64,000 bases of DNA from Duganella alba. Lineage in GTDB: Bacteria; Pseudomonadota; Gammaproteobacteria; Burkholderiales; Burkholderiaceae_D. Positions 37,530 to 46,707 of this stretch are shown here, one piece after another. Each line of letters opens with the position of its first letter. Position 1 is the first letter of the stretch. Location: positions 17,474 to 81,473 of the forward strand of contig NZ_WKJN01000030.1 in NCBI RefSeq assembly GCF_009674495.1, in the 5' to 3' direction. Below the pieces are notes generated by a model. It saw only the letters and a list, made by a program, of their open reading frames with translations. It did not search any database and was not told the origin of the DNA. Both the position numbers and the translations under genes were made by a program.

Positions 37530-39187
37530 GCATCTTGAAACGTATGATGGCGCCGGTTTTGCTGGCAACGTGTGGCGTCGCGCTGGCCGCAGGCGGAGAC
37601 CTGGGCCAGGCCGTGCGCCAGCCGACCAACTGGACCGCGATCACCATGTTCGCGGTGTTCGTGCTGTTCACGCTGTACATCACCAAATGGGCGGCCAAGA
37701 AAACCCGCTCCGCGTCCGACTTCTACACCGCCGGCGGCGGCATCACCGGCTTCCAGAACGGCCTGGCGATCGCCGGCGACTTCATGTCGGCGGCGTCGTT
37801 CCTCGGCATTTCCGCATCCGTGTTCCTGAACGGTTACGATGGCCTGATCTACGCCATCGGCTTCCTGGTCGGCTGGCCGGTCATCACCTTCCTGATGGCT
37901 GAACGCCTGCGCAACCTGGGCCGCTTCACCTTCGCCGACGTGGCGGCGTACCGCTTCAAGCAGGCGCCGATCCGCATCTTCTCCGCTTCCGGCACGCTGG
38001 TGGTGGTGGCCTTCTACCTGATCGCGCAGATGGTCGGCGCCGGCCAGCTGATCAAGCTGCTGTTCGGCCTCGAATACTGGATCGCCGTGGTGCTGGTTGG
38101 TACGCTGATGATGATCTACGTGCTGTTCGGCGGCATGACGGCCACCACCTGGGTGCAGATCATCAAGGCGGTGATGCTGCTGGGCGGCGCCAGCTTCATG
38201 GCGTTTGCCGTGCTGGGCCAGTTCCACTTCAGCCCTGAAGCGCTGTTCGCCAAAGCGGTTGAACTGCATGCCAAAAAAGATGAAATCATGGGGCCAGGCA
38301 CCTTTATCAAAGACCCTGTCTCGGCGATCTCGTTCGGCATGGCGCTGATGTTCGGCACCGCCGGCCTGCCGCACATCCTGATGCGTTTCTTCACCGTGCC
38401 AAGCGCGAAGGAAGCACGCAAGTCGGTGTTCTGGGCCACCACCTGGATCGCTTACTTCTACATCCTGACCTTCATCATCGGTTTCGGCGCCATCGTTTTG
38501 GTCAGCATCAATCCTGAATTCAAGGACGCCGCGGGCAAACTCCTGGGTGGTAACAACATGGCGGCGGTGCACCTGGCCAAAGCGGTCGGCGGCAATATCT
38601 TCCTGGGCTTCATCTCGGCCGTGGCGTTCGCCACCATCCTGGCCGTGGTGGCCGGCCTGACGCTGTCCGGCGCATCGGCCGTGTCGCACGACCTGTATGC
38701 CACCGTGATCGCCAAGGGCAAAGCCAGCGGCGCCAGCGAACTGAAAGTATCGAAGATCACCACCATCGCACTGGGTATCGTCGCCGTGGTGCTGGGCATC
38801 GCGTTCGAGAAGCAGAACATCGCCTTCATGGTGTCGCTGGCGTTTGCGATTGCCGCCTCGGCCAACTTCCCGGTCCTGTTCATGTCCGTGCTGTGGAAGA
38901 ACTGCACCACGCGCGGCGCCACCATCGGCGGCTTTATCGGCCTGACGCTGGCGCTGGTGATGACCGTGCTGTCCAAGTCCGTGTGGGTGGATGTGCTGGG
39001 CAATGCCCATGAACTGTTCCCATACGCTTCGCCGGCCATCTTCTCGATGCCGGCCGGCTTCCTCGGCATCTGGCTGTTCTCGGTGCTGGACAAGAGCGAC
39101 CGCGCGCGCATCGACCGCGCCGGCTACGAAGCGCAGCAGATGCGCTCCGAAACCGGCATCGGCGCCGCCGGCGCCAGCGCGCACTGA
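37526..39187 (+). CDS. actP: Cation/acetate symporter ActP
   Basis: The 553-residue protein of the sodium:solute symporter family has an N-terminal signal-like helix and about thirteen further membrane segments. Typical blocks are SASDFYTAGGGITGFQNGLAIAGDFMSAASFLG and GTAGLPHILMRFFTVPSA. It brings in acetate and probably also propionate. Its place behind prpBC-acnD-prpFE suggests that it supplies propionate to that pathway. It is coupled to the DUF485 gene and ends at a terminator. Confidence 0.95.
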   Translation: MSILKRMMAPVLLATCGVALAAGGDLGQAVRQPTNWTAITMFAVFVLFTLYITKWAAKKTRSASDFYTAGGGITGFQNGLAIAGDFMSAASFLGISASVFLNGYDGLIYAIGFLVGWPVITFLMAERLRNLGRFTFADVAAYRFKQAPIRIFSASGTLVVVAFYLIAQMVGAGQLIKLLFGLEYWIAVVLVGTLMMIYVLFGGMTATTWVQIIKAVMLLGGASFMAFAVLGQFHFSPEALFAKAVELHAKKDEIMGPGTFIKDPVSAISFGMALMFGTAGLPHILMRFFTVPSAKEARKSVFWATTWIAYFYILTFIIGFGAIVLVSINPEFKDAAGKLLGGNNMAAVHLAKAVGGNIFLGFISAVAFATILAVVAGLTLSGASAVSHDLYATVIAKGKASGASELKVSKITTIALGIVAVVLGIAFEKQNIAFMVSLAFAIAASANFPVLFMSVLWKNCTTRGATIGGFIGLTLALVMTVLSKSVWVDVLGNAHELFPYASPAIFSMPAGFLGIWLFSVLDKSDRARIDRAGYEAQQMRSETGIGAAGASAH

Positions 39188-39211
39188 TATAAATAGCAAC
39201 TTCCAGCAAAG

Positions 39212-39244
39212 ACAATGCCCGGTTCGCCGGGCATTGTCGTTTTA
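39212..39244 (+). terminator. Terminator of the prp-actP operon
   Basis: ACAATGCCCGG and CCGGGCATTGT form an 11-bp stem around a TTCG tetraloop, followed after two bases by TTTT. Confidence 0.88.
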
Positions 39245-39252
39245 GCGGCGCA

Positions 39253-39296
39253 CATAAACCACATTGATGGCGATCCCCCGCATTGTGGTTTATGAT
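39253..39296 (+). promoter_or_regulatory. Operator-like inverted repeat and -10 of the GGDEF-EAL gene
   Basis: CATAAACCACA (39253-39263) and TGTGGTTTATG (39284-39294) make an 11-bp perfect inverted repeat. The right arm contains most of TATGAT (39291-39296), a possible -10 only 9 bases before the ATG at 39306. Binding of a dimer here would block this promoter. Confidence 0.5.
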
Positions 39297-39305
39297 CTGC
39301 CGACT

Positions 39306-41879
39306 ATGACCGTTCCGCTCCCCCAAGCCACAGAATTCCAGCGCGATGAGCGCGAAGAGCAGCTGCGCCGCATGCTGCTGGAACAGAAGGCCATTTTCGA
39401 TAACGCGTCGGTCGGCATCCTGTTCAGCAAATCGCAGGTCATGTTGAGCTGTAACGCGCGCATGGCGGAGATGTTCGGCTACGCACCGGGCGAGATGGAA
39501 GGGCTGCATTCGGCGGTGGTGTTCCGCTCGCCGGAAATCTACGAGGAGTTCGGCCGCGAGGCGGCGCCGTTGTTGAGCGCCGGCCAGCCGTTCGAAAAGC
39601 CCGCGCAGCAGTTCAGGCGCAAGGACGGCAGCTTTTTCTGGTGCCGCGTGCGCGCCAACGCGGTCGACTTCGAACATCGCGGCGGCGGCACCATCTGGAT
39701 ACTGGAAGACGTCACGCACTCGCGGCAGACGCAGATGGAGGTCGAGGCGATCATGACCAACGCTTCGATGAGCATCCTGTTCACCAAGAACCGCATCATC
39801 ACGCGCTACAACCGCGGCTTTGCCGAGATGTTCCGCTACGATGAGCAGTCCTGCCTTGGCCTGCCGGGCCGCGCGCTGTATCCGTCGCAGGAGGCCTACG
39901 ACAAGCTGGGCGCCGAGGCCTATCCTTTCCTCTCCATCGGCAAGCCGTTCCAGACCGAGATCGAAATGCGCCGCTCGGACGGCACCAACTTGTGGGCGCA
40001 GTTGATCGGCTACGTGGTCAATCCGGAAGATCCGACGCAGGGCACGATCTGGGTCATCGAAGACCGCACCGAACAGAAACGCGCGGAGGAGGCGCTGCGC
40101 AACGCGCTGCTGGAGAACCAGGCGATCCTCGACAGCGCGGTGCTGGGCATCTCGGTGGTGGAGAATGGCCGCAACCTGCGCTGCAACCGCAAGATGGAAG
40201 AGTTGTTCGGCTATGCGCCGGGCGAGATGAATCACCTGAGCATCCAGGCTTTTTACGCCGACAGGGCCGCATGGGAGAACGCCCGCGCCGAAACCGTGCG
40301 CGACTTCCGCGCCGGCCGCGTCAACGTCTCGGAATATGAGCTGGTGCGCAAGGATGGCAGCACCTTCTGGGCGCGCCTGTCCGGCCGGCCGTTCGACCTG
40401 GCGCAGGCCGGCGGCCGCTCGGTGTGGCTGGTGGACGACATCACCGCGCGGCGCGAAGCGGCGGAAGCGGTGGCCCGCGCGCGCGACGAACTGGAACTGC
40501 GGGTGCAGGAACGCACCGCCGAACTGGCCGGCGCCAATGCGCAGCTGCAGGGCGAGATCGTCGAACGCCGCCAGGCGGAGGCGCGGGTGCACCACATGGC
40601 GTATCACGACAGCCTGACCGGCCTGCCGAACCGCGCGCTGCTGTCGGACCGGCTGGACCGCTCGATGCTGGCGGCGCAGCGCTTCGATCGCAAGCTGGCC
40701 GTGATGTTCATCGACCTGGATCGCTTCAAGACCATCAACGATTCGCTCGGCCACATGACCGGCGACCAGCTGCTGAAGGAAGTGGCCACGCGCCTGTGCA
40801 GCGCGGTGCGCGCCAGCGATACCGTGGCCAGGCTGGGCGGCGACGAATTCGTGGTGCTGGTGCCGGGCATCCGCGCGCCCGACGAGGCGGGGCAGGTGGC
40901 CGAGAAAATCATCGAGGCGCTGTCGGAAGACTTTCCGCTGGAGGGGCGCAAGCTGCACATCACGCCGTCGATCGGCATCAGCATCTATCCGGACGACGGC
41001 GGCGACGTGGAAACGCTGATGCGCAATGCAGACGGCGCCATGTACCACGCCAAGGCCAGCGGCCGCAATAACTACCAGTTCTTCAAGGAGTCGATGAACC
41101 AGACGGCGGCGCGCCACTTCGAGCTGGAGTCCAGCCTGCGCGGCGCCCTGGCGGCCAACGAGTTCGAGCTGTACTTCCAGCCCATCATGGACATCGGCAC
41201 GCGCCGCCTGCATGCGATGGAAGTACTGCTGCGCTGGCGGCGCGGCGGCGCCGAACTGGTGACGCCGGACCAGTTCATTCCCATCATCGAGGAAAACGGC
41301 ATGATCGTGCCGATCGGCGAGTGGGTGATACGCCAGGCCTGCAAGCAAAGCATGCTGTGGCAAAGCCAGGGCATGCTGCCGGTGCCGCTGGCGGTCAACC
41401 TGTCACCGCGCCAGTTCATGCATCGCGGGCTGCTGGAGTCGATCCGCTGCATACTCGACGAGACGGGCATCGACCCGGCGCTGATCGAATTCGAAATCAC
41501 CGAGACGGCGCTGATGCAGCACGGCGAGCAGACGCTGGAAATCCTCGGCCACATCAACGCCATGGGCATCCGCCTGTCGATCGACGATTTCGGCACCGGC
41601 TATTCATCGCTGGCCTACCTGAAGCGCTTCCCGGTCAAGAAGATCAAGATCGACCGCGCCTTCATCAAGGACCTGGAAGAGAGCGCGGAAGACCGCGCCA
41701 TCGTGGCGGCGATCATCGCGCTGTCGGACAGCCGGCAGCTGTCGGTGGTGGCGGAGGGTGTGGAGACGGAAGGGCAGTACGCGCTGCTGCAGCGGCACGG
41801 CTGCCAGTTCGCGCAGGGTTATCTGTTCTCGCAGCCGGTGCCGCACATGACGGCCCAGCTGCTGTTGCCGCGCTGCTGA
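39306..41879 (+). CDS. PAS-PAS-PAS-GGDEF-EAL cyclic di-GMP signalling protein
   Basis: The 857-residue cytoplasmic protein has three PAS domains (about 27-145, 146-270, 271-400), a coiled coil (400-435), a GGDEF domain with intact GGDEF at 511-515, and an EAL domain. The EAL motif reads EVL at 639-641 (AMEVLLRW), while the other catalytic blocks (NLSPRQF, EITET, DDFGTGYSSL, KIKIDRAFI, EGVETEGQ) are intact, so phosphodiesterase activity is likely and cyclase activity possible. No membrane segment is present. I start at 39306 because the earlier in-frame ATG at 39267 lies within the inverted repeat. No ribosome site is seen. It probably tunes attachment and polysaccharide output. Confidence 0.92.
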   Translation: MTVPLPQATEFQRDEREEQLRRMLLEQKAIFDNASVGILFSKSQVMLSCNARMAEMFGYAPGEMEGLHSAVVFRSPEIYEEFGREAAPLLSAGQPFEKPAQQFRRKDGSFFWCRVRANAVDFEHRGGGTIWILEDVTHSRQTQMEVEAIMTNASMSILFTKNRIITRYNRGFAEMFRYDEQSCLGLPGRALYPSQEAYDKLGAEAYPFLSIGKPFQTEIEMRRSDGTNLWAQLIGYVVNPEDPTQGTIWVIEDRTEQKRAEEALRNALLENQAILDSAVLGISVVENGRNLRCNRKMEELFGYAPGEMNHLSIQAFYADRAAWENARAETVRDFRAGRVNVSEYELVRKDGSTFWARLSGRPFDLAQAGGRSVWLVDDITARREAAEAVARARDELELRVQERTAELAGANAQLQGEIVERRQAEARVHHMAYHDSLTGLPNRALLSDRLDRSMLAAQRFDRKLAVMFIDLDRFKTINDSLGHMTGDQLLKEVATRLCSAVRASDTVARLGGDEFVVLVPGIRAPDEAGQVAEKIIEALSEDFPLEGRKLHITPSIGISIYPDDGGDVETLMRNADGAMYHAKASGRNNYQFFKESMNQTAARHFELESSLRGALAANEFELYFQPIMDIGTRRLHAMEVLLRWRRGGAELVTPDQFIPIIEENGMIVPIGEWVIRQACKQSMLWQSQGMLPVPLAVNLSPRQFMHRGLLESIRCILDETGIDPALIEFEITETALMQHGEQTLEILGHINAMGIRLSIDDFGTGYSSLAYLKRFPVKKIKIDRAFIKDLEESAEDRAIVAAIIALSDSRQLSVVAEGVETEGQYALLQRHGCQFAQGYLFSQPVPHMTAQLLLPRC

Positions 41880-41893
41880 TCAGCGTTTAATTA

Positions 41894-42658
41894 TCAGCTG
41901 AAGGTGGCGATCACCGGCGTGTGGTCGGACGGTTGTTCCCATTTGCGCGGCACGCGGTCGATGACGCAGGCGGTGCAGCGCTGTTTCAGCGCATCGGACA
42001 GCAGCAGGTGGTCGATGCGCAGGCCCTTGTTGAGGCGGAAGCCCAGGCCGCGATAGTCCCACCAGCTATATGACTTTTCCGGCTGCTCGAACATGCGGAA
42101 GGCGTCGGTCAGGCCGAGGTCCAGCAGGCGCTTGAGCTGCGCGCGCTCCGGCTCGGACACATGGACCATGCCTTCCCAGGCGGCCGGGTCGTGCACGTCG
42201 CGGTCTTCCGGCGCGATGTTGTAGTCACCCACCACGGCCAGTTGCGGATAGGCGGCCGCCTGTTCGGCGATCCAGTCGTGGAAGGCGTTCAGCCAGGCCA
42301 TCTTGTACTCGAATTTGTCGGAACCGACCGCCTGGCCGTTGGGCACATAGGCGCACACCACGCGCACGCCGTCGACGGTGCCGGCGATGATGCGCTGCTG
42401 CGGATCGTCGAATTTGGGGTTGTTCTTGACGATGTCGTGGATCGGCAGGCGCGAGATCAGGGCCACGCCGTTATAGGTTTTTTGCCCGGTGTAGGCGACG
42501 TGATAGCCGGCCGCTTCCAGTTGCGCCAGCGGGAACTTGTCGTCGGTTAATTTTGTTTCCTGGATCGCTAGCACATCAGTGGGGTTTTCCTCTAGCCACT
42601 TCATAACGTGCGGCAGTCTTACGTTCAAAGAGTTAACATTCCAGGTAGCTATTTTCAT
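41894..42658 (-). CDS. xthA: Exodeoxyribonuclease III
   Basis: The 254-residue enzyme removes abasic sites and 3' blocks in base excision repair. The start MKIATWNVNSLNVR, Glu34 in IQETKL, the GDYNIAPEDRDVHDP block and the C-terminal SDHTPV with catalytic Asp-His are all present. Length is that of the XthA subgroup. Its stop lies close behind the convergent GGDEF-EAL gene. Confidence 0.95.
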   Translation of the reverse strand: MKIATWNVNSLNVRLPHVMKWLEENPTDVLAIQETKLTDDKFPLAQLEAAGYHVAYTGQKTYNGVALISRLPIHDIVKNNPKFDDPQQRIIAGTVDGVRVVCAYVPNGQAVGSDKFEYKMAWLNAFHDWIAEQAAAYPQLAVVGDYNIAPEDRDVHDPAAWEGMVHVSEPERAQLKRLLDLGLTDAFRMFEQPEKSYSWWDYRGLGFRLNKGLRIDHLLLSDALKQRCTACVIDRVPRKWEQPSDHTPVIATFS

Positions 42659-43058
42659 GGCAGGGTTGCTTTCGTGCGGGTTCTAGTAACTAGCATCTTA
42701 CAGCATCGCGGATTTAACACATCCAGTATCAACTTGCAAAGTTTTATGAAAAAACATGAAAAACCCTTTCCCAAGTACGGTGCAGGCCCTAGAATGTTGC
42801 AAAATGTGTGAAATCGCAAAAAGATTGCCAATACTGTCTCCTAGTTATCAAAATATAACCTAAGGACGAGACAAAATAAGCAAAATAGAAATATACTAGC
42901 GAAAACGGCTTGGAAAACTTGTGTTTCCGTCTAGCAATCGACTAAGCGTAATTTAAGTATCTTTTTGTGTTGTGATGGCGCAATAAATGATACTATACGG
43001 AAATTACTTGTGGAATTTACAGTGAATCGCGCCTGGCGCATTTACAAAGGAATAAAAA
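42659..43058. other. AT-rich intergenic region between xthA and an unknown gene
   Basis: These 400 bases are strikingly AT-rich for this genome and show no convincing gene. CTAGTAACTAG (42683-42693) is a perfect palindrome close to the xthA start, and GTTATCAAAATATAAC lies near 42845. A possible promoter for the following gene is TTGTGA (42970-42975) with TACTAT (42991-42996) at 15 bases. I see no tRNA or hairpin with a T-run. Base composition and divergent flanking genes would suit an unannotated regulatory RNA, but nothing specific supports one. Confidence 0.5.
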
Positions 43059-43469
43059 ATGCGAACTGCATTTGAGGCATGGGCACAGCGCGACGGCCAT
43101 ATCGTACGTCGCCGTGAAGACAAGCCAGACGAGTACCTGGTCTTCGAAACGCAACGCCGCTGGGTGATCTGGCAAGCGGCGCTGGAACATGGCAAAACGC
43201 CGGGCGGCCGTAAAACCGCCGCGCAGAAGGAAGCCGCCGCCGCCGAGAAGCGCGCGGCTGCCGCCGTGCAGCGTCCGCCAGCGATCAATCCTGACGAAGC
43301 CGCCGTGCGCAATCAGGTGCTGAACGAAGTGCTGGATGCCTTCTCCACGCTGGGCGGTGAGCGCGGCATGGACGACATCCTGAAGGTGGTTCAGGGTCTG
43401 AAGAAGAAGCAGGAAGAGCAGGCCGAGCAGCCTGTCGCCGTGCGCACTGCGGACCGTCACAACGCGTAA
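43059..43469 (+). CDS. Conserved-looking protein of unknown function
   Basis: I do not recognise this 136-residue protein. Residues 1-50 look like a small folded unit rich in aromatic residues (FEAWAQRDGHIVRRREDKPDEYLVFETQRRWVIWQAALEHG), recalling short phage-derived DNA-binding or recombination-adjacent proteins. Residues 50-75 are an Ala/Lys/Glu helix, and 80-118 form a second helical stretch (NQVLNEVLDAF, DDILKVVQGLKKKQEE). No membrane or export signal. AAAGGA lies 8 bases before the ATG, and codon use is typical, so the gene is real. It stands alone behind a long AT-rich region. Confidence 0.65.
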   Translation: MRTAFEAWAQRDGHIVRRREDKPDEYLVFETQRRWVIWQAALEHGKTPGGRKTAAQKEAAAAEKRAAAAVQRPPAINPDEAAVRNQVLNEVLDAFSTLGGERGMDDILKVVQGLKKKQEEQAEQPVAVRTADRHNA

Positions 43470-43557
43470 AGTGCAAGGCTTTACGCCGCTTGATCAAGCA
43501 AATAAAAGCACCGGCGGGCTGCTACACTGGTCTGACTCCATTGAATAGAGACAGACC

Positions 43558-44001
43558 ATGTATCTCCGCCCCGCCGCTGCGGTAATTGCGCTCCTGGCCG
43601 CCATGGCTGGTTGCGCCTCTCTGACCGAATCCACCGAACAAAGCGTGCTGGTGCAAACCGTGCTCGATCACCGCGAGATCGCGGGCGTCGGCTGCGTGCT
43701 GTATAACGACGTCGGCAAATGGTTTGTCACCACGCCGGGCCGCGTGACGCTGCGCAAGAGCGCGGGACCGCTGCGCATTGATTGCCAGAAGGCGGACAAG
43801 GGCTGGGCGTATGAGAAGGTCGAGTCCAAGGTGGACGGCAACCTGTGGGGGAATCTGGCGCTGACGGCGGGTGTCGGCTACATCGTCGACAAGAATACCG
43901 GCGCGGGCTATGACTATCCGGCCACGCTGACCGTTGTCATGCATCCCGCGCAGGAAAAAGAAGAAGGGCCAGCGCCGGCGGCCGGCGTGACCCTGTTCTG
44001 A
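43558..44001 (+). CDS. Small lipoprotein of unknown function
   Basis: The 147-residue product has a lipoprotein signal peptide with lipobox AMAGC, Cys at residue 20, so it should be lipid-anchored. The mature part has two further Cys (GVGCVLYND and RIDCQKA), a beta-rich fold with PGRVTLRKSAGPLRIDC, and a glycine-rich hydrophobic stretch (NLALTAGVGYIVD) like those of surface lipoproteins with a buried turn. The lack of Asp after Cys suggests outer membrane sorting. TGGTCTG and CAGACCA (43528-43534, 43552-43558) form an inverted repeat reaching the start codon, which could control expression. Confidence 0.75.
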   Translation: MYLRPAAAVIALLAAMAGCASLTESTEQSVLVQTVLDHREIAGVGCVLYNDVGKWFVTTPGRVTLRKSAGPLRIDCQKADKGWAYEKVESKVDGNLWGNLALTAGVGYIVDKNTGAGYDYPATLTVVMHPAQEKEEGPAPAAGVTLF

Positions 44002-44002
44002 A

Positions 44003-45496
44003 TTAAGCGCGGCCGATCAGGAAGTTCGACAGCAGCGGCACCGGACGGCCGGTAGCGCCTTTCGCGCCGCCCGATTTCCACGCGGTGCCGGCGATATCCA
44101 GGTGCGCCCAGGTGTATTTGCGGGTGAAGTTTTCCAGGAACGCAGCAGCCGTGCACGACGCGCCGCCCGGCGTGCCGATGTTGGCCAGATCCGCGAAGTT
44201 GGACTTCAACTGCTCGTTGTACTCTTCGCCGATCGGCAGGCGCCAGGCGGTGTCGCCGGCGTTTTTACCCGCAGCCATGATCTCGTCGGCCAGCTTGTTG
44301 TGGACCTCGTCGTCGCGCGTGAACAGGCCGCTCTTGTGGTGGCCCAGGGCGACGATGCAGGCGCCGGTCAGCGTGGCGATGTCGATCACGGCGGCCGGGT
44401 TGAAGCGCTCGGCATAAGCCAGCGCATCGCACAGCACCAGGCGGCCTTCGGCATCGGTGTTCAGGATTTCGATGGTCAGACCGTTCATCGAGGTGACGAT
44501 GTCGCCCGGCTTGGTGGCGCGGCCCGACGGCATGTTCTCGCAGGCGGCGATCACGCCGATCACGTTCAGCTTCAGGTTCATCTCGCCGATGGCGCGGAAG
44601 GTGCCCAGCACCGAGGCGGCGCCGCCCATGTCGTACTTCATCTCGTCCATGCCAGGACCGGCCTTCAGCGAAATGCCGCCGGTGTCGAAGGTGATGCCTT
44701 TACCGACCAGCACCACCGGCGCATCCTTGGCCTTGCCGCCCATGTGCTTGAGGATGATGAACTTCGGCGGCTGCTCGCTGCCGTTGGTGACGGACAGGAA
44801 GCTGTTCATTTTCAGCGCTTCCAGCTGTTTGCGGTCCAGCACTTCCACGTCGAACTTGTAGTCCTTGCCCAGTTTCTTGGCGGTGTTGGCCAGGTAGGTC
44901 GGGGTGCAGACGTTGGCCGACAGGTTGCCCAGTTCCTTGGTCAGGTCCATGCCGTTGGCGATGGCGATGGCTTGCGCCAGCGCGGTCTTGGTCTCGGCGT
45001 TGGCCGGCACGGCCAGGGCGATTTTCTTCACGCCGGCAGGCGCCGGATCTTTCTTGCTCTTCTGGCCATCGGTGCGGAACACCGACTCGTGCGCGCTCTG
45101 CACCACGCAGCGGATCGCCCAATTCACGTCGCGCTCTTTCACTTCGGTCGCCGGCAGTGCGATAATAGCGTCGCTCGTGCCCAGGGTGGCGAAGACTTTC
45201 AGCGCCGCAGCCACGCCGCCGGCAAAGCTTTTCTCGCTGACCGCTTCATCGCTGCCCAGGCCGACCAGCAGCACGCGTTCGGCGCTGGCGCCTTTGACGC
45301 CGCGCAGCAGCAGGGTGGTGCCGGTTTTGCCGGTGATGTCGCCGGACTTCAGCGCAGCCGTGATTTCACCAGCGCCGTCCAGCGCCTTGGCAGCTTGCGA
45401 CAGCTTTTTGTTCTCGAAGACCGCGACGGCGATGACGCCGGCTTTGGCCGTAGCGATGGTGTTTTTTGTGTCGAATGCTTTTATGCTAAAGTCCAT
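44003..45496 (-). CDS. pepA: Leucyl aminopeptidase
   Basis: The 497-residue M17 zinc/manganese aminopeptidase removes N-terminal residues from peptides, and in some species PepA also binds DNA. The signature NTDAEGRL is near 345, with the metal and active-site blocks VGKGITFDTGGISLK and YDMGGAASVLG upstream. Length is typical. ACGGAGAA precedes the ATG. It is divergent from lptF, the usual arrangement in proteobacteria. Confidence 0.96.
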   Translation of the reverse strand: MDFSIKAFDTKNTIATAKAGVIAVAVFENKKLSQAAKALDGAGEITAALKSGDITGKTGTTLLLRGVKGASAERVLLVGLGSDEAVSEKSFAGGVAAALKVFATLGTSDAIIALPATEVKERDVNWAIRCVVQSAHESVFRTDGQKSKKDPAPAGVKKIALAVPANAETKTALAQAIAIANGMDLTKELGNLSANVCTPTYLANTAKKLGKDYKFDVEVLDRKQLEALKMNSFLSVTNGSEQPPKFIILKHMGGKAKDAPVVLVGKGITFDTGGISLKAGPGMDEMKYDMGGAASVLGTFRAIGEMNLKLNVIGVIAACENMPSGRATKPGDIVTSMNGLTIEILNTDAEGRLVLCDALAYAERFNPAAVIDIATLTGACIVALGHHKSGLFTRDDEVHNKLADEIMAAGKNAGDTAWRLPIGEEYNEQLKSNFADLANIGTPGGASCTAAAFLENFTRKYTWAHLDIAGTAWKSGGAKGATGRPVPLLSNFLIGRA

Positions 45497-45570
45497 TTGA
45501 TTCTCCGTGTCGTGTACGTACTTAAAACTTGTGGTCCCGTATAGCGTATATATGGGCCAAACTACCGAAT

Positions 45571-45576
45571 TATAAT
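45571..45576 (+). promoter_or_regulatory. -10 element of lptF
   Basis: A perfect TATAAT ends 5 bases before the lptF ATG at 45582, and the intervening TTC-rich bases contain no ribosome site. The mRNA is predicted to begin at, or within a base of, the start codon. The -35 region is weak. Confidence 0.55.
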
Positions 45577-45581
45577 CTTCA

Positions 45582-46703
45582 ATGATATTTCAACGCGCCC
45601 TACGACGAGAAATGGCCAGTGCCGCCGGCGCCAGCTTCACCGTGTTGTTCAGCATTAGCGTCACCTGGACACTGATCGGTGTTCTCGGCAAGGCCGCCGG
45701 CGGCAAGGCCGCCTCCAGTGACGTGATCGCGCTGATCGCTTTCGCCGTGCTGAATTATCTGCCAACTCTCGTCATCCTCACCAGCTTTATTTCGGTGCTG
45801 ATGGTGGTCACGCGGACCTACCGCGATTCCGAAATGGTGGTGTGGTTCGCCTCGGGCCTGAGCCTGACGCGCTGGATAGGTCCGGTGCTGACCTTCGGCC
45901 TGCCGCTGGTGCTGATCACCGCCGGCCTGAGTTTCGTCGCTACGCCATGGGCCAAGCAGAAAAGCCTGGAGTACGTGGAGCGCTTCGAGAAGCGCGAAGA
46001 CCTGCAGAAGGTCTCGCCCGGCCAGTTCAAGGAATCGGCGTCGGCCAACCGCATCTTCTTCGTCGAGGGCGTGGCCGGCAAGACGGCCGTGGTGCAGAAC
46101 GTGTTCGTCAACACGGTCGATGAACACGGCACCGCCGTCATCGTCGCGCGCGAGGGCGTGGTCAACAACGGACCGAAAGGCGAGCGCTATCTGGTGCTGA
46201 AGAACGGCCGCCGCTACCAGGGCACGCCAGGCCAATCGGACTTCCAGACCATGGAATTCGACAGCTACAGCATGCGCGTGACGCAGCAGACGCAGGATCT
46301 CGACGCCGACCGCGACGCGGTGGCCCTGCCGACCATGGAGCTGCTGCAGAAAACCGATCCCGTCTCGCGCGCCGAACTGCTGTGGCGCATGGCGCAGCCG
46401 CTCACCTGCCTGGTGCTGATCCTGCTGGCGGTGCCGCTGGGCTTCGTCAATCCGCGCGCGGGCAGCTCGGCCAATCTGATCATCGCGCTGCTGGTGTTCT
46501 TCAGCTATAACAACTTCGTCAAGCTGGTGGAGGCCAGCGTCAAGCAGGGCAAGGACAGCTTCGCGCTGTCGTGGTGGCCGCTGCATTTGCTGGCGTTGCT
46601 GACCGTGGTCGGCCTGTTCGCATGGCGGTTGAACCTGAATCACCGCTACCACCCGATGGCGCTGGTGGCCGCGTACAAGCGTTCGCGCAACAAGAAAGAC
46701 TGA
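45582..46703 (+). CDS. lptF: LPS export permease LptF
   Basis: The 373-residue inner membrane permease of the Lpt complex helps pull lipopolysaccharide out of the membrane. Membrane helices lie near 15-35, 55-80, 100-122 and in the last 100 residues, with a periplasmic beta-jellyroll (about 135-250, RIFFVEGVAG). It opens MIFQRALRREM, as LptF does. lptG follows 4 bases after its stop. The start appears leaderless. Confidence 0.95.
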   Translation: MIFQRALRREMASAAGASFTVLFSISVTWTLIGVLGKAAGGKAASSDVIALIAFAVLNYLPTLVILTSFISVLMVVTRTYRDSEMVVWFASGLSLTRWIGPVLTFGLPLVLITAGLSFVATPWAKQKSLEYVERFEKREDLQKVSPGQFKESASANRIFFVEGVAGKTAVVQNVFVNTVDEHGTAVIVAREGVVNNGPKGERYLVLKNGRRYQGTPGQSDFQTMEFDSYSMRVTQQTQDLDADRDAVALPTMELLQKTDPVSRAELLWRMAQPLTCLVLILLAVPLGFVNPRAGSSANLIIALLVFFSYNNFVKLVEASVKQGKDSFALSWWPLHLLALLTVVGLFAWRLNLNHRYHPMALVAAYKRSRNKKD

Positions 46704-46707
46704 TCGC

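Noticed and set aside
42608..42811. A 67-codon plus-strand open frame upstream of the unknown gene
   Set aside because: It starts inside xthA, has no ribosome site and no recognisable sequence.
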